Source: an uncultured Acetobacteraceae bacterium (GTDB lineage Bacteria > Pseudomonadota > Alphaproteobacteria > Acetobacterales > Acetobacteraceae). Taken from it: a stretch of DNA of 64,000 nucleotides. This document shows positions 48,810 to 58,002 of this stretch, one piece after another. The translations under genes were made by a program, and so were the position numbers. The DNA lies in contig CALTUD010000013.1 of the NCBI GenBank assembly GCA_943912335.1, positions 1-64,000 of the forward strand, read 5' to 3'. The notes beneath the pieces are model-generated. The model was not told the DNA's origin. It saw only the letters and a program-made list of their open reading frames with translations, and did not search any database. The number at the start of each line of letters is the position of its first letter. Within the stretch, counting starts at the first letter, position 1.

Positions 48810-50191
48810 GCGGTCGGATCGGTCATGGGCGTGCGGTGTCCACCGGTGTGGAGCCGGTTCTGCCGCCGCGCCGTGCGGCGATCGTTCGCATGTTCGACCG
48901 GATCTGCATCGGTGCGGCGCTGTTGTGTCCGCTGTTCCTGACCCATGGGCGCGGTCTGGCCGAGGCCTGCATCGACACCGCCGCGATCCTGTTCCTGCTG
49001 CGCTCCGTCGTGTCGGGCGGCTGGTTCTGGCTGCGCACGCCCTGGGTCGGCATGGCGGCCTTGTGGTGGGTCTGGCTGTGCATCTGCTCGATGCCGTTCG
49101 GGCCGTTCGGCGCCGGGGGCTGGCCCGGTCTGTTCCAGGCGCTGATGACGGTGCGGTTCCTGGTGTTCGCCGCCTGTCTCCAGCATGTGGCGCTGCGCGA
49201 CGACCGCGTGCGCCGGGCGATGCGCTGGATCGTGGTGGCGTGCTGCCTCTACATCGCCGCGCAGATGCTGATCCAGGCGGTGCTGGGGTTCAACCTGTTC
49301 GGCGATCCGCGCTTCGGCGACGGCACGCTGACCGGGCCCTACGACAAGCCGCGTGCCGCAGCGCCCTTGTCGCGTCTGCTGCTGCCGGTGATGCTGGCGG
49401 GGAGCGTGTGGCTGGCGGCGCGCGTGGGGGCCGTGCGGGGGCGCATTCCGGGCGGAATCGTCGCGGCGGCGCCGCTTCTGGCCGGGATCGCCGTGATGGT
49501 GCTGGCCGGGCAGCGCATGCCGCTGCTTCTGTTGTTGTTCGGGCTTCTGGTGTCGGGGCTGTTCCTGCGCAGCCTGCGGCCGATCCTGCTGGGCGTGCTG
49601 GTTCTGGCGCCTGCGCTGGTTGCGGCGTCCGCGCTGGTGTCGCCGGAGAGTTTCGGCCATTTGGTGCTCTTGTTCCAGCGCCAGATGGAGCATTTCGGGC
49701 GCAGCCCCTACGGGCTGATCTTCAACCGCGCCGCCAGCATCGCCTATTCCAACCCATTGACCGGGCTCGGTTTCGATGGGTTCCGGCATGGCTGCGACGA
49801 TCCGGCCTATTTCCATGCCTGGCCGCCCTGGGGCGATCGTCCGGGCGATGGCGGCGGCGCGGATATCTGCGTGCAGCACGCCCACAACCATGCGCTGCAG
49901 GCGCTGACCGATGCCGGCGTGCCGGGGCTGATCCTGTTCGCCGCGATGGTGGTGTTCTGGCTGGCGGCGCTGGGGCGTGGGCTGTTGCGTCGGCGTCCCG
50001 GCACCGACGGGACGCTGTTCGCGTGGCGCGTCGGCCTGTTCGCGGCGGTGTTCATCCACGAATGGCCGATCGCCTCGTCCAGCGCCTTCACCAACATGCC
50101 GCTGGGCGGGTGGTTCTTTCTGCTCCTGGGCGTGGGGCTGTCCGAAGCCTATATCGAGCGCCGACGCATTCTCCCCCGGAGCGAGCCTTGA
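48806..50191 (+). CDS. O-antigen ligase/Wzy-type membrane protein
   Basis: A 461-residue membrane protein with about ten helices and one large periplasmic loop. The loop has the Wzy_C pattern: LIFNRAASIAYSNPLTGLG, FRHGCDDPAYFH and VQHAHNHALQALTDAGVPG. Such proteins polymerise or ligate O-antigen or exopolysaccharide. The start is uncertain: TTG 48806 overlaps the previous stop and has GGGGGA upstream; ATG 48788 and ATG 48890 are alternatives. The last base of its stop is the first base of the CobW start. Confidence 0.85.
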   Translation: MSGRIGHGRAVSTGVEPVLPPRRAAIVRMFDRICIGAALLCPLFLTHGRGLAEACIDTAAILFLLRSVVSGGWFWLRTPWVGMAALWWVWLCICSMPFGPFGAGGWPGLFQALMTVRFLVFAACLQHVALRDDRVRRAMRWIVVACCLYIAAQMLIQAVLGFNLFGDPRFGDGTLTGPYDKPRAAAPLSRLLLPVMLAGSVWLAARVGAVRGRIPGGIVAAAPLLAGIAVMVLAGQRMPLLLLLFGLLVSGLFLRSLRPILLGVLVLAPALVAASALVSPESFGHLVLLFQRQMEHFGRSPYGLIFNRAASIAYSNPLTGLGFDGFRHGCDDPAYFHAWPPWGDRPGDGGGADICVQHAHNHALQALTDAGVPGLILFAAMVVFWLAALGRGLLRRRPGTDGTLFAWRVGLFAAVFIHEWPIASSSAFTNMPLGGWFFLLLGVGLSEAYIERRRILPRSEP

Positions 50192-51165
50192 TGTCTGACG
50201 TCCCTTCCAACACCCTGGTGCCGGTGACGGTGCTGACCGGCTATCTCGGCGCCGGCAAGACCACACTGCTGAACCACATCCTGACCGCCAATCATGGCCG
50301 CAAATATGCGGTGGTGATCAACGAGTTCGGCGAGTTGGGCGTGGACAACGACCTCGTGGTGGATGCCGACGAGGAAGTGTTCGAGATGAACAACGGCTGC
50401 ATCTGCTGCACCGTGCGCGGCGACCTGATCCGCATCCTGGGCGCGTTGATGAAGCGCCGGCAGAAGCTGGACGGGATCATCGTCGAGACCACCGGGCTGG
50501 CCGACCCGGCTCCGGTCGCGCAGACCTTCTTCGTGGACGATGCCGTGCGCGAGAAATGCCGTCTCGACGCCGTGGTGACGGTGGTGGACGCGCTGAACCT
50601 GCCCGCGCGGCTGACGGACAGTGCGGAGGCGCGCACCCAGGTGGCCTTCGCCGACGTGGTGATCCTGAACAAGTGCGATCTGGTGGACGAGGCGGCGCTG
50701 TCCGCGCTTGAGGATCGCATCCGCTCGATCAACCGGCCGGTGCGCATCCATCGCGCCGTGCGCGGCAACGTGTCCCTGACCGACGTTCTGGACCAGGGCG
50801 GGTTCGACCTGCAGCGCGCGCTGGAGATCGCGCCGGACTTCCTGGAGGATGAAAGCCACAGCCATGACGAGGACGTGTCGTCCTTGTCGTTCGAACTGCG
50901 CGAGCCGCTCGACCCGAAGAAGTTCCAGAGCTGGATCGGTCAGGTGCTGCAGGAGCAGGGCGCCAACATCCTGCGCTCCAAGGGCATTCTGTCCTACGTC
51001 AACGAGCCACGCCGCTTCGCCTTCCAGGCCGTGCACATGATGGCGGATGGCGATTTCGTGGCGCCGTGGAAGGAGGACGAGGCGCGCACCTCGCGCATCG
51101 TGTTCATCGGCCGCGAACTGAACCGCCCGCGCCTGCGCCGCGGGTTCGAAGGCTGCCGCGCATGA
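50191..51165 (+). CDS. CobW/COG0523 metal-chaperone GTPase
   Basis: A 324-residue G3E GTPase. Motifs: GYLGAGKTTLLNHIL (Walker A), INEFGELGVDNDL, the metal site CICCTVRGDLIRIL, ETTGLADPAPV and NKCDLVD. The C-terminal CobW domain follows a His/Asp patch (ESHSHDED). Family members deliver zinc, cobalt or other metals under GTP control. The stop overlaps the WD40 gene start (ATGA), a pairing kept in many Alphaproteobacteria, so the WD40 protein may be its partner. Confidence 0.93.
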   Translation: MSDVPSNTLVPVTVLTGYLGAGKTTLLNHILTANHGRKYAVVINEFGELGVDNDLVVDADEEVFEMNNGCICCTVRGDLIRILGALMKRRQKLDGIIVETTGLADPAPVAQTFFVDDAVREKCRLDAVVTVVDALNLPARLTDSAEARTQVAFADVVILNKCDLVDEAALSALEDRIRSINRPVRIHRAVRGNVSLTDVLDQGGFDLQRALEIAPDFLEDESHSHDEDVSSLSFELREPLDPKKFQSWIGQVLQEQGANILRSKGILSYVNEPRRFAFQAVHMMADGDFVAPWKEDEARTSRIVFIGRELNRPRLRRGFEGCRA

Positions 51166-52235
51166 GCGACGCCGCCGACAACGCGGCTGCCATGGCCGAT
51201 CACGACCATCTGCTGCGCACGCGCGGGGTGGAGCGCGGGCTGGACGGATTCGTGTCCGGCTGCGCGTTCTCGCGCGACAACCGGACGGTGTGTTTCTCGA
51301 CGGCGGAGGGGCGCGTCGCCCTGTGTTCGTCGGAGGGCGGCGACTGGCGCGACAGCGATGCGCATGACGGGGCGATTCTGTCTCTGGCGGCGGATTCCGG
51401 CCCGTTTGGGTTCGTGTCCGGCGGCGACGACAATGCGCTGAACCGGATCGACGCGGACGGCGCGGTCACGCCGATCGGCAAGGGGCGGCGCTGGGTCGAG
51501 CATGTGGCGAGCTTTCCGGGCAAGCCGGGTTCCGGCGCGGGCGGGCTGATCGCATCGGCGGTGGGCAAGCAGGTGGAACTGCGCGACGGCACCGGTGCGC
51601 TGTTGAAGACGCTGGAGCATCCGAGCACGGTGTCCGGGCTGTGTTTCGACGCCAAGGGCAAGCGGATCGCGGTGTCGCATTACGGCGGCGCGTCGGTGTG
51701 GTTCACCGCGTCGAAATCCGACACCCCGCGCCGTCTGGAGTGGAAGGGCTCGCATATCGGCGTGGTGCTGCATCCGGACGGCGAGGCGCTGGTGACGGCG
51801 ATGCAGGAGAACGAGCTGCATGGCTGGCGTCTGGCGGACGGGCACAACATGCGCATGTCCGGCTATCCGTCGAAGTGCCAGTCGATGGCGTTCTCGCGCA
51901 ACGGGCGCTGGCTGGCGACGGGGGGTGCGGAAGCGATCGTGCTGTGGCCGTTCTTCGGTGGCGGGCCGATGGGCAAGGCGCCGACGGAACTGGCCGGCGT
52001 GCCGGATGCGGTGGCGGTGCGCGTGGCGTTCCATCCGCAGCACGACATCGTGGCGGCGGGATTCTCCGACGGCACGGTGCTGATGTCGGATGTGGGCACG
52101 CGTCGTGTGCTGCCGGTCTGCGGCGCCGGACGAGGCGCGGTGTCGGCCTTGTGTTTCGATGCGAGCGGCACGCGTCTGGCGTTCGGGACCGAGAATGGCG
52201 CCGTGGCCGTGGTGGATCTGTCGGCGAAGACCTAA
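51162..52235 (+). CDS. WD40-repeat protein
   Basis: A 357-residue cytoplasmic beta-propeller with about seven blades. Blade-like units: VSGCAFSRDNRTVCFSTAEG, ILSLAADSGPFGFVSGGDD, VSGLCFDAKGKRIAVSHYGG, CQSMAFSRNGRWLATGGAEA, VAFHPQHDIVAAGFSDGTV and ALCFDASGTRLAFGTENGAV. No signal peptide or catalytic motif. It is translationally coupled to the CobW GTPase and may act as scaffold or client of it; the role is unproven. It ends this five-gene run. Confidence 0.88.
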   Translation: MSDAADNAAAMADHDHLLRTRGVERGLDGFVSGCAFSRDNRTVCFSTAEGRVALCSSEGGDWRDSDAHDGAILSLAADSGPFGFVSGGDDNALNRIDADGAVTPIGKGRRWVEHVASFPGKPGSGAGGLIASAVGKQVELRDGTGALLKTLEHPSTVSGLCFDAKGKRIAVSHYGGASVWFTASKSDTPRRLEWKGSHIGVVLHPDGEALVTAMQENELHGWRLADGHNMRMSGYPSKCQSMAFSRNGRWLATGGAEAIVLWPFFGGGPMGKAPTELAGVPDAVAVRVAFHPQHDIVAAGFSDGTVLMSDVGTRRVLPVCGAGRGAVSALCFDASGTRLAFGTENGAVAVVDLSAKT

Positions 52236-52337
52236 TCAATGGGCGGCGTCCGGAATGATGGGCGCTATTAACCGTTTGTTCTCCTCTCGGTCTTACGATG
52301 CGGTTCTCGCCCAACGTTGGACCGATTAGGAACGATT

Positions 52338-53687
52338 ATGTCAGGTCGTGTCGACCAGCAGCATCGCCGCCGGCTGGAAACATTCTGCATTCTCGATGTG
52401 GATCTGGATTGTCTCGAGACATTCGCGACATTCGCCCGGGATCGTCTGCCGCAACTCGTGGAGGACGCGCACCAGGAACTCTCGTTCTGGCCGGAGATCG
52501 CCCGCGCCCTGAAGGAGCCGGCGCTGCACAAGGCGCGCCTGGATCACTGGCAGCGCGTGGTCACCGGGCGGTTCGATGCCGAGTTTCTTCCGTCCGCCCA
52601 ACGACTCGCGAACGCGTTTCTGGCCTGTCAGGTGCCCGGCTATGCCCTGGTGCTGTGCCATGCGACCGTCAGCAAGATGATCCTGCGGCACATGAAGCTC
52701 GACGTTCCGTGTAACCGCCGCACGGGCATCAAGGAATCCATCCGCAAACATACGCATGCCAATGCGCTGCAGAAGGCGGCGTGGCTCGATGTCGAGCTTC
52801 TGTTGGAAACCTATGCGGAACGGGAGACCGAGGCGCGCCGCCTGCTGGTGTCGGGTTTCGCGGATGCGTTCGGGGCCCGGATCGGCGGCGTGGTGGAGGA
52901 GCTGGATCGTTCCGCCGCCGCTCTCGGCAGCACCTCGCGCGGCATCGCCGATACGGCGGAGAATTCGGGCGGGTCGGTGGATGCGGTCGTGGTGGCGATG
53001 GCCGAAGCGAGTGCCGGCGTGCAGACGGTTGCCGCGGCGGCGGAGGAGCTGTCCGCTTCCGTTTCCGAGATCAAGCGCCAGGTGGACGAATCCGCCGGCG
53101 TGGCCGGGCAGGCGGTGGAGGATGCGCGCCGTACGGATGGAGTGGTGCAGGCGCTCGCCAACGGCGCCGCGCGGATCGGCGAGGTGGTGCGTTTGATCGA
53201 GGCGGTCGCGGGCCAGACGAACCTGCTGGCGTTGAACGCGACGATCGAGGCGGCCCGTGCGGGCGATGCCGGCAAGGGGTTTGCCGTGGTCGCCAACGAG
53301 GTGAAGGGCCTTGCGCAGCAGACGGCCAAGGCGACCGCGGATATCGCGCGCCAGATTGCGGACATGCAGGCCGCGACCACGGAGGCGGTCCAGGCGATCG
53401 CCGGGATCGCGCAGACCATCGCCCGGATGAACACCATCAGCAGCGGCATCGCCGCGTCGGTGATGGAACAAGGGGCGGCCACCGCCGAGATCGCCCGCAG
53501 CGCGTCTCAGGCGGCCACCAACAATCGTGAGGTGGATCAGCTGATGGCGGCGATCCAGACGGATACGCGTCGGACCACGGGCGCGACCCGGGAGCTGGAT
53601 CGTTCCGTTCGGTCGATGACGGATCGCTCCGGGCGGCTGACCGATGCGGTGCGGGATTTCCTGGCCGAGGTGAAGAGCGCGGCATAG
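52338..53687 (+). CDS. Soluble chemoreceptor with globin-like sensor domain (HemAT type)
   Basis: A 449-residue protein without membrane helices. Residues about 15-170 resemble the protoglobin sensor of HemAT (LDHWQRVVTGRFDAEFLPSAQ then RLANAFLACQVPGYAL). The C-terminal part is a chemotaxis signalling domain with the conserved hairpin GQTNLLALNATIEAARAGDAGKGFAVVANEV given here in two pieces, GQTNLLALNATIEAA and GKGFAVVANEV. In known globin sensors the haem His falls where this protein has Phe94, so haem may not bind. AGGA precedes ATG 52338; the upstream TTG is less likely. No che genes are nearby. Confidence 0.85.
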   Translation: MSGRVDQQHRRRLETFCILDVDLDCLETFATFARDRLPQLVEDAHQELSFWPEIARALKEPALHKARLDHWQRVVTGRFDAEFLPSAQRLANAFLACQVPGYALVLCHATVSKMILRHMKLDVPCNRRTGIKESIRKHTHANALQKAAWLDVELLLETYAERETEARRLLVSGFADAFGARIGGVVEELDRSAAALGSTSRGIADTAENSGGSVDAVVVAMAEASAGVQTVAAAAEELSASVSEIKRQVDESAGVAGQAVEDARRTDGVVQALANGAARIGEVVRLIEAVAGQTNLLALNATIEAARAGDAGKGFAVVANEVKGLAQQTAKATADIARQIADMQAATTEAVQAIAGIAQTIARMNTISSGIAASVMEQGAATAEIARSASQAATNNREVDQLMAAIQTDTRRTTGATRELDRSVRSMTDRSGRLTDAVRDFLAEVKSAA

Positions 53688-53935
53688 GCGTTTTGCCCCG
53701 GTTTCGAGGCGCGTCCGGCGAATTTGGGACGGCCGAATGGCCTGAAATGACGTGCGAGCGGGGAAGCTTCTCCGCGATCGGCGGTGGGTCCGGATAGAGG
53801 CGGCAGCAGGCGATCCGAAGACTGTTCGTCCGCTGGCGGTGTCGGCAGTCGGGGCTGCGGCGAGATCGAGGACGGTGTGACGAAACGCTCGTCCGGCCGC
53901 TTGCCAGTGGCCGGGATTGGCTTATTGTATGAGTA

Positions 53936-55027
53936 ATGAAGACTCTCGATGATCCGGCGCCGGAGCGCGGTTCGTTCGGCGTTCTCGCGGACGGGACGCC
54001 GGTCGCGTCCGTGTTGCTGCGCAACCGGGCCGGCATTCAGGCGCGGGTGATTGCCTTCGGCGCGACCTTGCAGGCGTTGCACGTGCCGGATCGGGACGGG
54101 CGTCCGGCGGATGTCGTGCTGGGCTATGCGAGCGCCGCCGAATACGAGAGCCGGCCGCAATATTTCGGCGCCACCATCGGCCGGTTCGGCAACAGGATCG
54201 GCGGCGGCCGGTTCTGTCTCGACGAGCGAGAATACCGCATTCCGCCGACGGACGGGGCGGAAGCGCTGCATGGCGGCGTGCGCGGTTTCGATGTGCGGCT
54301 TTGGGAGATCGAGCGGGTGTCCGGACCGGGCGAGGCGGCTTCCGTGACGTTCCGGCGCACCAGCCCGGACGGTGAGGAAGGCTTCCCCGGCACGCTGGAC
54401 GTGCGGACCACCTACACGCTGGGCGAGGACGGGCTGTCGCTCGATTACGAGGCCGTCACCGACGCGCCGACCGTGATCAACCTGACCAACCACAGCTTCT
54501 TCAACCTGTCCGGGGAGGGAAGTGGGCGCAGCGCGTTGGAGCATCGCCTGATGGTGGCCGCGGACCGGATCACGCCGGTGGGTCCGACCATGATCCCGAC
54601 CGGAGCGTTGATGCCGGTGGCGGGCACCGCGCTGGATTTCCGCACGCCGGCCCGCATCGCCGATCGCGTGCGGGATGCCTCGGAACCGCAGATCGTGCTG
54701 GGGCGCGGTTGTGACCACAACTATGTGCTGCGCGATGCGCCCGCCGATGAGCCGGTTCTGGCCGCGCGTCTGGAAGACCTCCATTCCGGCCGCGTGCTGG
54801 AGGTTCTGACCACCGAGCCGGGGGTGCAGGTTTATTCCGGTAATTTCCTGGACGGCACCATCGCCGGAAAATCCGGCCTCCTTTACCGCCAGGGCGACGG
54901 GCTTTGCCTGGAAACCCAGCACTTCCCCGACAGCCCCAACCATCCGCATTTTCCCGACACCCGGCTCGATCCCGGCCGTGTGTTCCGGTCGCGGACGATA
55001 TGGCGCTTTTCCACCGTCGCCGCCTGA
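53936..55027 (+). CDS. galM: Aldose 1-epimerase (mutarotase)
   Basis: A 363-residue enzyme interconverting alpha and beta forms of aldoses. Family marks: YFGATIGRFGNRIGGGRF, ALHGGVRGFDVRLW with the catalytic His, NLTNHSFFNLSGEGSG, GRGCDHNYVLRD, and the catalytic Glu in GLCLETQHFPDSPNH. It begins a sugar locus: the sugar-acid dehydratase starts 12 bases later, then the ABC transporter. It likely prepares arabinose, galactose or xylose for dehydrogenation. Confidence 0.93.
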   Translation: MKTLDDPAPERGSFGVLADGTPVASVLLRNRAGIQARVIAFGATLQALHVPDRDGRPADVVLGYASAAEYESRPQYFGATIGRFGNRIGGGRFCLDEREYRIPPTDGAEALHGGVRGFDVRLWEIERVSGPGEAASVTFRRTSPDGEEGFPGTLDVRTTYTLGEDGLSLDYEAVTDAPTVINLTNHSFFNLSGEGSGRSALEHRLMVAADRITPVGPTMIPTGALMPVAGTALDFRTPARIADRVRDASEPQIVLGRGCDHNYVLRDAPADEPVLAARLEDLHSGRVLEVLTTEPGVQVYSGNFLDGTIAGKSGLLYRQGDGLCLETQHFPDSPNHPHFPDTRLDPGRVFRSRTIWRFSTVAA

Positions 55028-55039
55028 CAGGACCGTTCC

Positions 55040-56896
55040 ATGAGCCAGCCCACCGATCCCGTCCTGTCGCCGGAACAGCAGGTCGAACGGGACAGCAAGC
55101 CGCATGATCGCGGCCGCACCCGTCTGCGCTCCCGCGCCTGGTTCGACGATCCGACCAATCCGGACATGACCGCGCTCTATCTGGAGCGCTACATGAACTA
55201 CGGCATCTCGCAGCGCGAATTGCAGTCGGACCGGCCGATCATCGGCATCGCCCAGACCGGTTCCGACCTGTCGCCCTGCAACCGGCACCATCTGGTTCTG
55301 GCCGAGCGCCTGCGCGAAGGCATCCGCGAGGCGGGCGGCATCGCCATCGAGTTCCCGGTGCATCCAATCCAGGAAACCGGCAAGCGCCCCACCGCCGGGC
55401 TGGACCGCAACCTCGCCTATATGGGTCTGGTGGAGGTTCTCTACGGTTATCCGATCGACGGCACCGTTCTGACCATCGGCTGCGACAAGACCACGCCTGC
55501 CTGTCTGATGGCGGCCGCGACGGTGAACATCCCGGCGATCGCCCTGTCGGTCGGGCCGATGCTGAACGGCTGGTTCCGCGGCCAGCGCACCGGGTCCGGC
55601 ACCATCATCTGGCGCGCGCGCGAGCTGCTGGCGACCGGCGAGATCGACTACGAGGGCTTCATCAAGCTCGTGGCCTCGTCCGCGCCCTCCACCGGCTACT
55701 GCAACACCATGGGCACGGCGACGACGATGAATTCGCTGGCCGAGGCGCTCGGCATGCAGCTGCCAGGCGCCGCGGCGATTCCCGCGCCGTATCGCGACCG
55801 GCAGGAATGCGCGTTCGAGACCGGCAAGCGCATCGTCGAGATGGTGCGCGAGGATCTCAAACCGTCCGACATCATGACCAAGGCGTCGTTCGAGAACGCG
55901 ATCCGCGTCAATGCGGCGATCGGCGGCTCCACCAACGCGCCGATCCATCTGGCCGCCATCGCCCGCCATCTCGGCATCGACCTGCCGCTCGAAAGCTGGC
56001 AACGGCTGGGGCTCGACATTCCGCTTCTGGTGAACCTGCAGCCGGCCGGCGAATATCTGGGCGAGGATTTCTATCGTGCCGGCGGCGTGCCCGCCGTGAT
56101 CGGCCAGTTGATCGGCCAGGGGCTGATCGCCGAGACCGCCATCACCGCCAACGGGCGCACGATCGGCGAAAATTGCCGGAACGCGCGCATCGAGGACGAG
56201 GAGGTGATCCGTCCCTATGGGCGTCCGCTGAAGGAGCGGGCCGGATTCATGGTGCTGACCGGCAACCTGTTCAACAGCGCGATCATGAAGACCAGCGTGA
56301 TCTCGGAGGAGTTCCGCCAGCGCTACCTGAGCGATCCGACCGACCCGGATGCGTTCGAGGGCCGTGCCGTGGTGTTCGATGGGCCGGAGGACTACCACGC
56401 CCGCATCGACGATCCGGCCCTGGCGATCGGCGAGCGCGACATCCTGGTGATGCGCGGTGCAGGCCCGATCGGCTATCCGGGGGCGGCCGAGGTGGTAAAC
56501 ATGCGTCCGCCCGCCGCTCTGATCGAGCGCGGCGTGCATGCTCTGCCCTGCATCGGCGACGGGCGGCAATCCGGCACCTCGGGCTCTCCGTCGATCCTGA
56601 ACGCCTCGCCGGAAGCGGCGGCGGGCGGCAATCTGGCGCTTCTGCGCACCGACGACCGCATCCGCGTCGATCTGAAGACCGGGCGTGTCGACATGATGCT
56701 CCCCGAGTCGGAGATCGCCGCGCGCCGGCAGGATTTCGATCGTGCCGGCGGTTATCGCTACCCCGCGCACCAGACGCCCTGGCAGCAGATGCAGCGCGCC
56801 GTGGTGGGGCAGCTGGAAACCGGGGCGGTTCTGGAACCTGCCGTGGAATTCCAGCAGATCGTCCAGACCAAGGGTTTGCCGCGCGACAGCCATTAA
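55040..56896 (+). CDS. IlvD/Edd-family sugar-acid dehydratase (arabonate/xylonate type)
   Basis: A 618-residue Fe-S dehydratase. Motifs: IGIAQTGSDLSPCNRHH, the cluster region TIGCDKTTPACLMAAATVN, GYCNTMGTATTMNSLAEALG, IGGSTNAPIHLAAIARHLG and GDGRQSGTSGSPSIL. The N-terminal form (RSRAWFDDPTNPDMTALYLERY) is that of L-arabonate and D-xylonate dehydratases rather than IlvD or Edd. It makes a 2-keto-3-deoxy acid in non-phosphorylating pentose oxidation. It sits between galM and the AraFGH-like transporter, which supports a pentose substrate. Confidence 0.88.
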   Translation: MSQPTDPVLSPEQQVERDSKPHDRGRTRLRSRAWFDDPTNPDMTALYLERYMNYGISQRELQSDRPIIGIAQTGSDLSPCNRHHLVLAERLREGIREAGGIAIEFPVHPIQETGKRPTAGLDRNLAYMGLVEVLYGYPIDGTVLTIGCDKTTPACLMAAATVNIPAIALSVGPMLNGWFRGQRTGSGTIIWRARELLATGEIDYEGFIKLVASSAPSTGYCNTMGTATTMNSLAEALGMQLPGAAAIPAPYRDRQECAFETGKRIVEMVREDLKPSDIMTKASFENAIRVNAAIGGSTNAPIHLAAIARHLGIDLPLESWQRLGLDIPLLVNLQPAGEYLGEDFYRAGGVPAVIGQLIGQGLIAETAITANGRTIGENCRNARIEDEEVIRPYGRPLKERAGFMVLTGNLFNSAIMKTSVISEEFRQRYLSDPTDPDAFEGRAVVFDGPEDYHARIDDPALAIGERDILVMRGAGPIGYPGAAEVVNMRPPAALIERGVHALPCIGDGRQSGTSGSPSILNASPEAAAGGNLALLRTDDRIRVDLKTGRVDMMLPESEIAARRQDFDRAGGYRYPAHQTPWQQMQRAVVGQLETGAVLEPAVEFQQIVQTKGLPRDSH

Positions 56897-56994
56897 ACAT
56901 ATTAATTGTTGAAACGAGCTATTTGTCCGACAAGACTTTCGCGCTAGAACGGCGCCAACGCGGCGACAAACAGCCGCTCTCCGGGAGGACCACC

Positions 56995-58002
56995 ATGATC
57001 ACCAGCAGACGCCGTCTTCTGCAGATGTCTTCGCTCGGCGCGGCCGGCGCCCTGGCCGGCGGCTTCGTCGGCCGTGCGGCCGCGGCCGACGCGCCGGTCA
57101 AGATCGGCTTCATCGTCAAGATGCCGGAGCAGGCCTGGTTCATCAACGAACAGAAGGCCGCGACCGAAGCCGGGCAGAAGGACAATTTCATTGTCGTGAA
57201 CCTGGCCGGCACCGACGGTTCGGCGGTGATGAGCGCGATCGACAACCTGAATGCCCAGGGCGCCAAGGGCTTCGTGATCTGCCCGCCGGACGTCCGTCTC
57301 GGCACCGCGATCTACAACCGCGCCAAGGCCGACAACATGAAGGTCGTGTCGGTGGACGACCAGTTCGTCGGTCCCGACGGCAAGCCGATGGCCGACGTGC
57401 CGCATCTGGGCATGTCCGGCTACAAGATCGGCGAGCAGGTCGGCGAGGCGATCGCCGCCGAGATGAAGAAGCGCGGCTGGAAGCCGGAAGAGGTCGCGGC
57501 CTGCCGCATCACCGACCAGGAGCTGCCGACGGCCCGCGAGCGCGTCGCCGGCGCCACCGACGCGCTGCTGAAGGCCGGCTTCCTGAAGGCCAATATCTTC
57601 GACGCGCCGCAGCGCACCACCGACACCGAAGGCGCCAACACCGCCGCGAGCCCGGTCTTCGCCCGCCACAGCAACTTCAAGAAATGGGTGATCTACGCGC
57701 TGAACGAGGAAAGCGTGCTGGGCGGCGTGCGCGCGGCCGAGCAGTTCCATCTCGGCGCGGACGACGTGATCGGCGTCGGCATCAACGGCACCGGCGCCGC
57801 CTTCGCCGAGTTCAGCAAGCCCGCCCCGACCGGCTTCTTCGGCACCGTCGCCGTCAGCTCGGCGCTGCATGGCCGCCAGAGCGCCGAGAACCTCGTGAAC
57901 TGGATCCGCACCGGCACCCGCCCGCCCGCGAACACCCAGACCACCGGCGTTCTGATGACGCGCGACAACTGGCAGCAGGTGAAGGCGCAGCTCGGCTCAT
58001 GA
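56995..58002 (+). CDS. araF: Sugar ABC transporter substrate-binding protein (AraF-like)
   Basis: A 335-residue periplasmic binding protein. The start has twin arginines (SRRRLLQMSSLGAAGALAGG), so Tat export is likely, unusual for this family. The mature part resembles arabinose-binding protein: VKIGFIVKMPEQAWFINEQ, NAQGAKGFVICPPDVRLG, MKVVSVDDQFVG, GVGINGTGAAFAEF. GGGAGG precedes ATG 56995. The stop overlaps the ATPase start (ATGA). The gap before it is AT-rich and probably holds a promoter. Confidence 0.88.
   Translation: MITSRRRLLQMSSLGAAGALAGGFVGRAAAADAPVKIGFIVKMPEQAWFINEQKAATEAGQKDNFIVVNLAGTDGSAVMSAIDNLNAQGAKGFVICPPDVRLGTAIYNRAKADNMKVVSVDDQFVGPDGKPMADVPHLGMSGYKIGEQVGEAIAAEMKKRGWKPEEVAACRITDQELPTARERVAGATDALLKAGFLKANIFDAPQRTTDTEGANTAASPVFARHSNFKKWVIYALNEESVLGGVRAAEQFHLGADDVIGVGINGTGAAFAEFSKPAPTGFFGTVAVSSALHGRQSAENLVNWIRTGTRPPANTQTTGVLMTRDNWQQVKAQLGS

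Noticed and set aside
53537..56893. Very long minus-strand open frame (over 1100 codons) opposite galM and the dehydratase
   Set aside because: No family pattern, odd Arg/Gly/Ala-rich composition, and it covers two clear genes. It is a shadow frame of high-GC coding sequence.
56897..56994. AACA-N7-TGTT element (about 56897-56912) as FadR/GntR operator
   Set aside because: Only eight symmetric bases, no second copy ahead of the regulator gene, and it does not fit the TnGTnnnACnA pattern of FadR-type sites.
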